From assembly GCF_029867415.1 (NCBI RefSeq), contig NC_081180.1, forward strand, positions 142,786,731 through 142,850,730: a stretch of 64,000 nt of DNA, written 5' to 3'. Positions 31,288 through 41,264 of the stretch are shown one piece after another; position 1 is the stretch's first letter; each line of letters begins with the position of its first letter. Made by a program: the position numbers and the translations under genes. The notes beneath the pieces are model-generated. The model had not been told where the DNA came from and did not search any database. It saw only the letters and a program-made list of their open reading frames with translations. The DNA comes from Vicia villosa (lineage: Eukaryota > Streptophyta > Magnoliopsida > Fabales > Fabaceae).

Positions 31288-32525
31288 TGTCATACCCCAA
31301 AATTTGCCTTATTGCTATTACATTTCATTAACAGGGACGTAGTACAAATTCTACAAGGGGTGTATATCAAACTAGTGGGCTTGACATCTTGATTGGCAAG
31401 CCCATTTCAAAAGAGTAACCATTCTCTAAATTGTCCAATTCAAAAGATAGGAGTATACATTAAGTAAAAGTGTGTATTTAATTGGGATTATTATTCATAA
31501 GAATATGAGGCCCAATTTTAGGATTCAAAATTATTTTTAAACTTGGGTTTTATAAACTTCCTCGGTTTATCTACAATATTTTAGATTTTTGTAATTATTT
31601 GTTTTTATCAAAAGTATAATAGTTTACTCTTAAACTATTTATATTTTAATAAATAGAAAATATTTGTCTATGCTTCATACACTTTCAATTGGATTTTAAT
31701 TACAAATAAATAACATAACACAATTGGTAAGGAAGCAAGACTTGCAAATAAGAAGTCGTGGGTTTGAATCCCATGAGTGACATTTTTACACTTTTTCTCC
31801 TATTTTTACCAATTTTCAAAAAATGGGCTTTTGGATATGAGTTATTTCTTTTTTGGGATTTTTAACCTAAATTTCTCATTATAAATAGGACCTTTGGCAA
31901 TTCTATTTGGGGGACCTTCTGACAATTTCACGTACAATTTCTCACACACAAATTCACTTTGCAAAAAACTATTTTTTTCTACGCTTCTCTCCTCCCTCCG
32001 AGGGTTTGTCTTAGGGTTGTCTTGAATAACCCTAACCTGCCGTTGTCGATTAACTGACAACGGCCGACAAACCCTTTCCCCCTTTCGAACACAATTTTCA
32101 AATCACTTAATCCCAAACATTTTGGCCGATGATTACCTATGAGGCCTCCCTTCTTTAAATCTTTCGGTCGATGATGATACGTTGAGGCTATTTTTATTTT
32201 CACTATACATGGCTTTTGGCCTTTGGTCATTGTTGTCTCGATCTGACAATGACCCCATCAAAACCTTTGAGGTTTTGCCTTTTTGGCCAAAGGCATATTA
32301 TTTTTAATTTATCAGTGAACAATCGTCAAAACTTTTTTTTTAAAACCTAAACCTAAAGGCTAAATGGGTCCTCTTGAGTACAGGGGAGGCAAAGGGTGCC
32401 TAACACCTTCCCTTTTCCTAAATTACCTACTTACCCAAATCTCTTATTTTTTAAGGGTTTCTCACTTGCCCAAATAAAATGGGTGGCGACTCGTTTAAAC
32501 GTAAATTTTAAGGCAGGTTGCCACA
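31288..32525. mobile_element. Solo LTR with 5-bp target duplication
   Basis: Starts TGTCATACCCCAAAA, ends GCAGGTTGCCACA and is flanked by CAAGT on both sides (31283-31287 and 32526-32530). There is no internal region, so this is a solo LTR left by recombination. The end motif AGGGTGCCTAACACC followed by GGCGACTC resembles Ty3/gypsy LTRs of legumes. Length 1238 bp. Confidence 0.88.
31705..31785 (+). other. tRNA-like (B-box) segment inside the solo LTR
   Basis: GGTTTGAATCC (31761-31771) matches the polymerase III B-box GGTTCGANNCC with one change. An A-box-like stretch (AATTGGTAAGGAAG) lies about 40 bp upstream. It does not fold as a complete tRNA by eye and may be a tRNA-derived (SINE-like) relic. 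Confidence 0.4.
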
Positions 32526-32530
32526 CAAGT

Positions 32531-32871
32531 TAACCTGACAAGGTCATAAAATGTAGTGCAGGTTAATATGGAACTTGAATTCCTGATAAACAAGGAGACC
32601 CTGAGGCTGTGGGTAATCTTTCTACATATCACTATAGTAATTAGTTAATGATATTGTTCTATATTTGGTATCTTAGGTACAAGATATATTAGAGTTACAT
32701 AGGTATAAAATGTCTTATAAAGTGTCTTATAATATTTTCTTTTCACAAGACTGTTTATTTCCTTCTGATCTTTCAGATACACAAGTTTGGAAGCCTATAT
32801 TTTCATGTCGCTGGAGAAGTAACATGGTTAACTTGTAATGTGAGAAGTGTATAACACTCTGGGCTGACAAC
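32531..32871. other. Gene-free spacer between solo LTR and CACTA element
   Basis: I see no gene or element end. It is part of the body of the large Mutator-like element. Confidence 0.4.
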
Positions 32872-32874
32872 ATG

Positions 32875-35367
32875 CACTACGCCGTTCAAGGGCTTTAAAA
32901 GCGCTTTTATTGGCCTTTAACAGCGCTTTAAAGCGCTGCCAAAGCCAGCGCTGCTATAGGCTACGAAAGCGCTTTTAAAAGCGCTCTGGTAGGCCCCCCC
33001 TATAAGAGCGCTTTTATGGAAAAAGCGCTCTTGTAGGCCCCCCTTTAAGAGCGCTTTTCAGGAAAAAGCGCTCTGGTAGGCACCCCTATAAGAGCGCTTT
33101 TTTCAAAAGCGCTTTCGTATGTTGCGTTTTTTTTTTTTATGCTTTTTATTATTTCTAAACCTGCACTTTTTGGCAGCAATATTTTAGAACCTGTAATTTA
33201 CTATTTTTTGGCAGTATTTTTTCATGAACCTATAATTTATCATTTCAAATCGATATATACCATTATAATCGATATCGATTATATACAAAAAAAGTATTAT
33301 ATTATATACCATTAATGTAAATCAAAATACATATATACATATTTCTAAACCAAAACAACTAAACCAATTCACATGTTTCTAAACCAAAACAACTAAATGG
33401 GAAACAACTTCCGAGTTCTTATGCAACCAATGTACGCTTCCTGTATTATCTGGAGCTATGTTGTATTGATGCTTTAGTGGAGAACCAGTAGTCACCTGAG
33501 CTATGTTGTATTGTGTCACAGAATATGAATCAAATAACTGTACCCCGAACGATCCTGCCACAGAAGACGACTTCGGGGTACATTACTTGATTCATATTCT
33601 GTGGAACATAATCGGAAGGGGCACATTGTGTTCTATCCTTTACCAATCCATCCACTGTTTGAAGCTCAACCTACAATAGAAAAACGTGATTATTTACACA
33701 ACATTCACATTAAACTTAGAAGTAAACTTTGAAGCTCAACCTACAATAGAAAAACGTAATTAGTGTTGGAGCTAAAGGTGCAGAACCTTTGCCTTGCAAC
33801 TGTGAAAAAAAAAACTATAGAGCATGAATATGTGAAAGTGCTAGATTATGTGAAACTACATTGATATTTTAAAATAGTCCTTGATATTCATAATGACAAA
33901 TCTACAATGACTAATTTGATTGAGAATATTCAAACCGGGGTTTTGTTAACCGCAAATAGAATCCAACCAACCGGGGTTTTGTTAACCGCAAATAGAATCT
34001 GCCCTAACTCAGATTTTAATTCCGAAAAGAATTCCTCGTTTAATCTGCATAACAAAACACTCCATCACAACAGAATACAAGTACAATACAAATCACATTC
34101 ACTCAGAAAAGTACTACGATACGAACCGAGGTCTCATTCTGGCAATCTCAAATTCAAAATCCTGAGCTTCATTGTCAAGTAAGTATTCAATCAGCTCTTT
34201 TGGAGTTTCAGGAACTTTACGTGACTGAGCAAATAAAAAATTAACAAACTTCAGTTACTAAATAATATATAAATGATCACTTTTCAGATTCCTTATATCA
34301 AAAAAGGCCAAACACTAAAATAATTGAGTATGAACCATTATACCAAAACAACAAATTATGAGAAGCAAAAGCTGAGCCAACATCACAAAAACCCTAAAAA
34401 AATTTCAAACATCATCATCATCCAAATACACAAAACCTTCAGAAATCGTTTGAAGAAAAAAAGAAAGAACATTGTTCATCATATTCATCAAGCATCAAAC
34501 CTAGAAAAAACCCAGAAATTGTTGAAAGGGAAGAAGAGAGACTCAACGAACAAAAAACCAGAAAGATTTCACCGTAAAATCATCATCATCATCTGCTTCT
34601 GAAATCGCGTCACCATCACCAAAACCCAACAACAGGGCCGGGTTTGAAACCTCACACTCTCATCCTTGTTACCTCACTTTCATCTTCAACCTCACATTTC
34701 CAGAATTAGGGTTTCAAGAAACAACAAAATAGTGAAAGATGATAGAAGATTTACCTGCAAACGAAGCAGAAGAACAAAGCTGAAGAACGAAGCTGTGAAC
34801 GAAGCAGAAGAACGAACGGCGACGGCGGCGGCGGTTGGCAAGAAGAACGATGACGGCTGTGTGGAGGTTGGCGGCGACGGTACTGGGTTTGTGAAACAGT
34901 GAAGAAACAATGAAGAAACAATGAAGAATGAAATACAGAACGCGCGTTTGTTTTAATTTGTTTTAAAAAATTTAATTTTAAAATGAGCTACTAAAGCGCT
35001 TTTCAAAAGCGCTTTCATAGGTATACCTATACCGGCGCTTTTTCTCTAAAAGCGCTTTCGTACCATATACCTAATTTTCCCTATACCAGCGCTTTTGGAA
35101 AGCGCTCTCGTATCCATCCTTTACCAGCGCTTTTTAGAAAGCGCTCTGGTACCCCCCCCCCCCCTTTACCAGCGCTTTCTATAAAGCGCTCTCGTAGCCC
35201 CCCCCCTTTACCAGCGCTTTTTAGAAAGCGCTCTCGTACCCCCCCCCCCCCCTTGCCAGCGCTTTTTTCCCTTATTTTTTATTTTTGTTTTTTGCGCAAC
35301 CTATAGCAGCGCTTTTCCCAAAAGCGCTTTCGTAGATGCGCTGCTAAAGGACAAATTTGTTGTAGTG
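32875..35367. mobile_element. CACTA (En/Spm) element, 2.5 kb, non-autonomous
   Basis: Left end CACTACGCCGTTCAAGG. Right end, reverse-complemented, CACTACAACAAATTTGTCC. The 3-bp target duplication is ATG (32872-32874 and 35368-35370). Both subterminal zones (32888-33120 and 34985-35350) are packed with AGCGCTTTT and AAAAGCGCT in both orientations, as expected for transposase-binding subterminal repeats. C-runs of up to ~14 bp lie near 35150-35260. No intact transposase is present. A minus-strand stretch near 33430-33660 may be a transposase 3' relic. Confidence 0.92.
33933..34004. repeat. 36-bp tandem duplication inside the CACTA element
   Basis: Two nearly identical units starting at 33933 and 33969, each with ACCGGGGTTTTGTTAACCGC. 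A second local duplication, GAAGCTCAACCTACAATAGA, occurs at about 33660 and 33731. Confidence 0.8.
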
Positions 35368-35370
35368 ATG

Positions 35371-36119
35371 CGCAACATCAGGCACCATTACATGATAAAT
35401 GAATCTTCTCAAGCTTAATATTGACTAAAATAATAAAATATCATGTAGTCTAATTGTTGATGCTTCATATTTTAAAGGCTATGTAATATTGTCAAAACTA
35501 CTCTAAAAGATAAACCTTTCTATTTCTTTCTATTAGACATTAAATTGTCTCATGTGGACTACAAAATAGCACCGTGAGGATGCGAGCTTTTCATTGTGCT
35601 GATTAATAATCAATATTAAATTGTTTAATGGTTTTTAAAAAATTTTGAAAAAAAAAAGCTTAGGTCAAATATGTGAAAGGTCTTTTTAACAATGTGAAAG
35701 ATAGTGTTCATGTTAGGATGAAAGATAACAAATTAAGATTATTTTTAAGCACTGTTGAATTTTTAAAATGATTTTTTAGTTTGTTTATTAAATTTTCAGT
35801 GTATACAAATTAAGAAAAGTCACACTATTTATTTAAATAGGAATGAAAAAATTTGTTCTAATTTTTTTTAATTAATTCTATTTATTTTTTATCAATAAAA
35901 ATATTAATTTTTAATTAATGTATTTTTTTATTTTAATACAATTAAAATTTTATATTATTAAATTAGATAATACTTAATAATTGTATAACCAACTAACTTT
36001 TTTAATTTACGGGTCACTACCAACACAATACCTATTTTAAGGTATACATGCTCATTCTAAATGTTTAAAGTTTTAAATTTCGTTTCTCTTTTATTATTCA
36101 CATTGAGATATAAATTACC
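35371..36119. other. Gene-free AT-rich stretch, probable Helitron body
   Basis: I see no gene. Its right end is the Helitron terminus at 36146. The 5' TC end could not be located, so the extent is unknown. Confidence 0.35.
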
Positions 36120-36146
36120 CGTGCGGACGCACGAGTCTTCTACTAG
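36120..36146 (+). mobile_element. Helitron 3' terminus
   Basis: A perfect hairpin CGTGCG-GA-CGCACG (36120-36133) is followed by nine bases and CTAG, with T next. Helitrons end in CTRR about 10 bp after a GC-rich hairpin and insert between A and T. Confidence 0.65.
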
Positions 36147-36184
36147 TTTACTCAAAAAAATTATCTTTTGTTGGAAAAAAATTA

Positions 36185-36660
36185 CTGTTGCCAAAATTAT
36201 CAAAAAATAAATTTCCGGTACCGCAGAGCAAATTTCCGGTACCTCTTTTTGGTCGATAGCGGAAATTCTTTGTTTTTTACAAAATTCCGGTATCCATTTA
36301 CCGGAATTTTCAAAATTTCCGGTGCAATTTAAAAAATTAAGTCCGAATATTACCGGAAATTTCAAATTTCTGATAATATTGGTGATGTGCATAGGAGGAT
36401 GTAGTGAATTGGTAATATTGGTGACCAAATTTCCGGTAATATGGAGGTTTTAATTTTTCCTGCACCGGAAATTTCAAATTTTCGGTATTAATTTTAACTT
36501 CTCCACATACCGTAAATTTGAAAAATCTGGTACCGAAAATTTTAATTTTCTGGTATGTAGCATCAGGCACGGTAAAATTGGTAAAATCAATAAAATTTCT
36601 GGTATTTGTATGAAATTTCCGGTACGGTACCGAAAATTTCAAAATATCCGGTATTTTACG
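36185..36660. repeat. Cluster of TTTCCGGTA/TACCGGAAA motifs
   Basis: About a dozen copies, exact or one-off, in both orientations over ~475 bp next to the right end of the large Mutator-like element. No counterpart exists at the left end. Confidence 0.75.
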
Positions 36661-36742
36661 GGGATAATTTGGTAAAAATGCCCTATTTGAGGGGGTGGCA
36701 GGTATAAAATGGGGGGTGGCAAGTTAAATTCTCCTGTTTCTC

Positions 36743-37149
36743 AAGAGTTGGCCAAATTCTCTCTACATCACTTGACTCAATCTTTTACTTGTCCTTGCTT
36801 ATATAACCCCTCTTCCCTTTTTACATTTCGTTATGCATATCAATATATACATCAAGAGAATTTCTTAATACACCCTTACTAGGTGAACCACACCTTTAAA
36901 AATCCTAAATTGTCCTTCGGAGATGTATCTCCTCGTGAGCTAAATCACAATAATACAAATGGAAAACACGCAAATTTGGTTAAACCGTTAATAAACACGG
37001 AAATGGAAAATAATAATAAAAATCACAATGAAGATAGGTAATATTGTTCTGATATAGCGAAAAATAATACAAATGTTGTTCAGAAAGTACGGAATGTAAA
37101 ATTAACACATCGGCAAATAAAAAAGGGCATAGCCTACTGCGTATGCCTA
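36743..37149. other. Gene-free stretch between Mutator-like element and PMD pseudogene
   Basis: I see no gene. CTTCGGAGATGTATCTCC (about 36917-36934) is a near-palindrome. Confidence 0.4.
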
Positions 37150-37737
37150 ATCCTCACCTCTGACCCCTCCTCTGCCTCCTATATCCTACAACACTCGATG
37201 CCTCCCTAACTATCCTTTCTACGATGGTCACCGCTTCAGAATCGCCTCTCTCAATCACTCTTAATTCCAAAGTTTCTTGCCTAATCAACTGTATACGCTG
37301 ATAAATCGACAAGACATTAGTGGCATTGTCATCCTTGACCTGCTGGTTCTCCAAAATCTCTTCATGAGCTGGCCTAGGTGGACGTCTATAAGCGTCTGAT
37401 GTCATGATAGGTTGTAACACTGTATAGAACCATGTCATGTATCCCTCAACACAATGCCAACTACTCGATATTGGCATCATCTGATACTCCTCTAGCATCA
37501 TATAATTCTCTCAATCCTGAAAGATGTCATCGAGATCCCGACAGACAATGGTGTCAAGAGCAGCCTGAAAGGGAGATCTGGGGATGGTCTGCAGATAGCC
37601 AAACTGCCGCATGCATCGCTTAGGAAGATATCTGACCATAATGTTACTCCCACATGCCAACCACCCAGAGTATAATGAGGCGGGGTCGAAGGGGACTATA
37701 TTCCTGTGATCCTCGTAAGGCATCCATTTGATGTCAT
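37150..37737 (-). pseudogene. Plant mobile domain (PMD/MAIN-like) pseudogene, C-terminal part
   Basis: The minus-strand frame from 37737 reads through SLYSGWLACGSNIMVRYLPK to DDIFQD, then an in-frame TGA (37513-37511) where the family normally has Trp. The same frame then resumes with CVEGYMTWFY and a C-terminal Arg-rich tail. This is the second half of the plant mobile domain of MAIN-like proteins (nuclear, linked to transposon silencing). Many copies in plant genomes are themselves transposon-carried. The upstream half lies at 49014-50381 on the same strand. The CACTA element at 37738-49013 separates them. Confidence 0.85.
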
Positions 37738-38025
37738 CACTACTACAGAAAACCCTTTACACAACGGTTGGAAAAGGGGTATCATCACGCGTGTCATATC
37801 GTTGTTAAGAAGCGTGTGGTTGTAAGTTCGTTGTTTCTACCACGGTTTAGAAACCGTTGTTGTAAGGCAGGGCGCACGCCACATATCACAATGTTTATTC
37901 TTATAAACTATTATGATATATACACGTAGGTACTGGGTTCCAAACCCAGCAACATCAAATAATTTAAAACATAAATTACTTTTGATCACGGTTACAATAG
38001 ATAACCGTTGTTGAAACTACCCAGA

Positions 38026-38650
38026 GTTTATTATATGATATGTAGATTGCGTGTTTTTCCAAACACCTCACTAAAGAAATACAAGCATTCAAACTGATGA
38101 AGAAGTTTATAGTCTGAAAATAAACTATTCTTGAAAACCAACTTAAACAAACCATTGTTTTCTAATTGCATGTGTCTCATCGTTCATTTCATGCTCTTTT
38201 AAATATAGATTGTGGTTTATTGGTCTAACTCTTTCGATACATTGCTATCTTCGATTATAGTTAAATTTCAATAACAACAATGCATTGGATAATCTGCCTC
38301 GTCATCCTCACTTATCCTCGTAATTTTTATGATGATAGATCATCATAAAAATTACGATGATAAGTGTTGATGACGAGGCATATTATCCAATTAATTATTG
38401 TTATTAAAATTTAACTATAATTGAAGATAGCGATGTACCGGAGGAGCCATGACATTATACCATATTCTATATGTAAAAGAGCATGAAATGAAAGATAAGA
38501 CGCAAGCATTTCGGAAAATATTGATTGATATAAGTTGGTTTTCAAATACAACTTAATCTGCACATTATAAGTATATATGTCAATTTAAATGAATGTATTT
38601 TAAGTGAGGGTTAGTGAAACAAACAATCTACATAGAATATAATAAACTCA
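38026..38650. repeat. Long palindrome (~300-bp arms) inside the CACTA element
   Basis: The centre is ATGATGAT-AG-ATCATCAT at 38329-38346. Arms stay complementary, with mismatches and indels, out to GTTTATTATAT ... ATATAATAAAC. The inner ~130 bp are best conserved (CCTCGTCATC/GATGACGAGG, TTTCATGCTCTTTTA/AAAAGAGCATGAAA). Transcripts would fold into a long hairpin. Confidence 0.85.
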
Positions 38651-38768
38651 ACCTAATGTTCTTTCTCCAAGAACATTAATCAACAACAACAACATACAAA
38701 AGCAGTTTTCAACAAAACAACATCATACAACAAAACTAGATATTAAAAAAATGTTTTCAGGATGCACC

Positions 38769-40026
38769 TGAAGGATAGAAAAACACTTAGAAAGGGGGGG
38801 TTTGAATAAGTGTAGCTTTAAAAACTTGACAGATAAAAATAAATTGCACAGTTATTTTTATCCTGGTTCGTTGTTAACTAAACTACTCCAGTCCACCCCC
38901 GCAGAGATGATTTACCTCAACTGAGGATTTAATCCACTAATCGCACGGATTACAATGGTTTTCCACTTAGTCCGCAACTAAGTCTTCCAGAGTCTTCTGA
39001 TCACACACTGATCACTCCAGGAACAACTGCTTAGATACCCTCTAAGACTTTTCTAGAGTCTACTGATCAACACGATCACTCTAGGCTTAGTTCACTCCTA
39101 AGACTTCCCTAGAGTATTCTGATCAACACGATCACTCTAGTTACAAACTGCTCAGCCAACTGCTAAGACTTCCTAGAGTATACTGATCACACGATCACTC
39201 TAGTTCCTTACAACTTAATGTAATCTATTCAAGAGTTTACAAATGCTTCTTAAAAGCTATAATCACAAACTGTGATATTTCTCTTATCGTTTAAGCTTAA
39301 TCTCACTAAGATATTACAACAGCAATGTAGTGAGTTGATGAAGATTCTGAGCTTTGATTGAATAGCGTTTCAGCAAGTTTATTTTCGTTCAGAGTTGTTA
39401 AGAATTGGTAACCTTGCTTCTCATCAGAACTTCATATTTATAGGCGTTGAGAAGATGACCGTTGAATTCATTTAATGCTTTGCGTGTTCCGTACAGCATT
39501 GCATTTAATGTTATACGCTTTTGTCAACTACCTCGAGCCTTGTTCACGCTGTGTCTACTGACGTAGCCTTTAGTAGCTTTTAACGTTCCTTTTGTCAGTC
39601 AGCGTAGTCTGCCACCTGTACTTCCTTCTGATCTGATGTTTGTGAATACGACGTTTGAATATCATCAGAGTCAAAACAGCTTGGTGCATAGCATCTTCTG
39701 ATCTTCTGACCTTGAAGTGCTTCTGAGCGTGATACCATCTTCTGATCTTCAGTGCTTCTGATCTCTTGTTCTTCTGATGCTTCCATAGACCCATGTTCTG
39801 ATTCTGCTTCGACCATCTTCTGATGTCTTGCCAGACCATGTTCTGATGTTGCATGCTGAACCATTTGAGATACAACTTCTGAGCGCTGAATTACGCGTAC
39901 TCTTTATATATATTTCCTGAAAGGGAAATTTCATTGGATTAGAGTACCATATTATCTTAAGCAAAATTCATATTATTGTTATCATCAAAACTAAGATAAT
40001 TGATAAGAACAAATCTTGTTCTAACA
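38769..40026 (-). repeat. 3' LTR of Sirevirus element 2
   Basis: 1258 bp. It has four hairpin modules (38995-39205) against three in elements 1 and 3, which accounts for most of its extra length. Confidence 0.95.
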
Positions 40027-40041
40027 ATCTCCCCCTTTTTG
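40027..40041 (-). other. Polypurine tract of element 2
   Basis: Minus strand AAAAAGGGGGAGAT adjoining the 3' LTR. Confidence 0.9.
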
Positions 40042-40138
40042 ATGATGACAAAAACATATATAAATGATATGAATTTGCGATCAGAAAGAGTAGACGGCAA
40101 AAGACAAATTACACAGCTATAGCATAAGCATATGAATA

Positions 40139-40193
40139 TGTCTCCCCCTGAGATTAACAATCTCCCCCTGAGATAAATAATCTCCCCCTGAAA
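40139..40193 (-). repeat. Triplet polypurine tracts of element 2
   Basis: Three TCAGGGGGAGA-type tracts at 20-bp spacing on the minus strand. One of the three reads TTCAGGGGG at its start. Confidence 0.88.
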
Positions 40194-40259
40194 TAAATAC
40201 TCGAAGAACTTTGATAAAAGACTTCCCTGATTATTTCGGTAGAGACGATCATATAAGCT

Positions 40260-40530
40260 TCTGCCTTCAGAGAATTCATAGCTTCTGACTTCTGCTTCCA
40301 TTGGACAGCTTCAGAACTTGAATTTCTTTAGATCCTTAGAACACTCACAGCTTCTGATTCCTGCTTCCATCGTGGACAGCTTCAGAACTTGAATTTCTTT
40401 GATCTTCAGAACATTCACAGCTTCTGACTTCTGCTTCCATTCAGGACAGCTTCAGAACTTGAATTTTCTGGATCTTTTAGAACATTCACATCTTCTGATT
40501 TCTGCTTCCCTCGGATAGCTTCAGAACTTT
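40260..40530 (-). repeat. Tandem ~70-bp repeats in the 3' untranslated region of element 2
   Basis: About four diverged copies of the unit described in element 1. The region between it and the envelope-like ORF (40531-41264) is non-coding and contains a further AAAAAGGGGGAGAA tract at 41083-41098. Confidence 0.85.
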
Positions 40531-41264
40531 GAATGTCTACCAACATTACTTCATGCTAGATTTGTATCAGAACATTGTTGAATGTACCAGAGCATCATCA
40601 GAGCATCTCTACATCCTGAAATGTTACAGAACAACAACTAAACGACAAAAGTCAGCATGAACGAGTTAGAACATAAAATGTATGTTTGAACACATTATAT
40701 GTATCAGAGCCATATAGGCTGAAATAATGTATCAGAGCAAATAATGTATCAGAGCCATAACATTATATGTATCAGAGCAAATAGAATTTTGTCAGAACAG
40801 GATAGACAATGATATTCAAATTCTATTATCAGTGCTTCTGATTCATTCTTCTTTCTTGCTTCTGATCTCTGAAGCTTGACAGCACTCAGCTTGCTTCAGT
40901 TTCCATGAGCTTATTCCTTTTACAGAATAACGCTTCTTATGGTTTTGCTTCTGAAGATTCACTTCACTTCTGTACCTGCAAAACACTCAAACCATATAGA
41001 ACTTGCAGTTCTTGTTAGTGAATGTGTGGGAGCCTTTACCCAGCAACTGATAGATTAATCAAATCATTTATCATTTATCTTCTCCCCCTTTTTGTCATAT
41101 CATCAAAAAATAGAAAAGATTCAGATGAATAAACCAGAACATATGGAGGAAGAAGATGATTTCATTAAGGTTCAACCATTGGGTACAGAAGTACAAAATG
41201 ATAAGATCAGATGCACAGAAACAAAACAGATGCAACGAAAAGAAAGAAACAACACAGACTCAAT

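Larger units (their letters stand above)
26875..36733. mobile_element. Large Mutator-like element, 9.9 kb including nested insertions
   Basis: The left end is CAGAAAATAACTTGCCACC. The right end, reverse-complemented, is GAGAATTTAACTTGCCACC. Similarity continues about 60 bp inward through two CCACCCC blocks. Both sides carry a perfect 9-bp duplication CTGTTTCTC (26866-26874 and 36734-36742), the Mutator signature. No transposase is visible. The interior holds unrecognised gene-like sequence (27047-27780 and 30440-31280) and later insertions: a nested Mutator-like element, a solo LTR, a CACTA element and a Helitron terminus. Without the first three of these the element would be about 3.6 kb. 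Confidence 0.8.

Noticed and set aside
35145..35260. C-runs of up to 14 as assembly error
   Set aside because: Similar C-rich words occur through both subterminal zones of this CACTA element, so they may be real. The exact lengths are uncertain.
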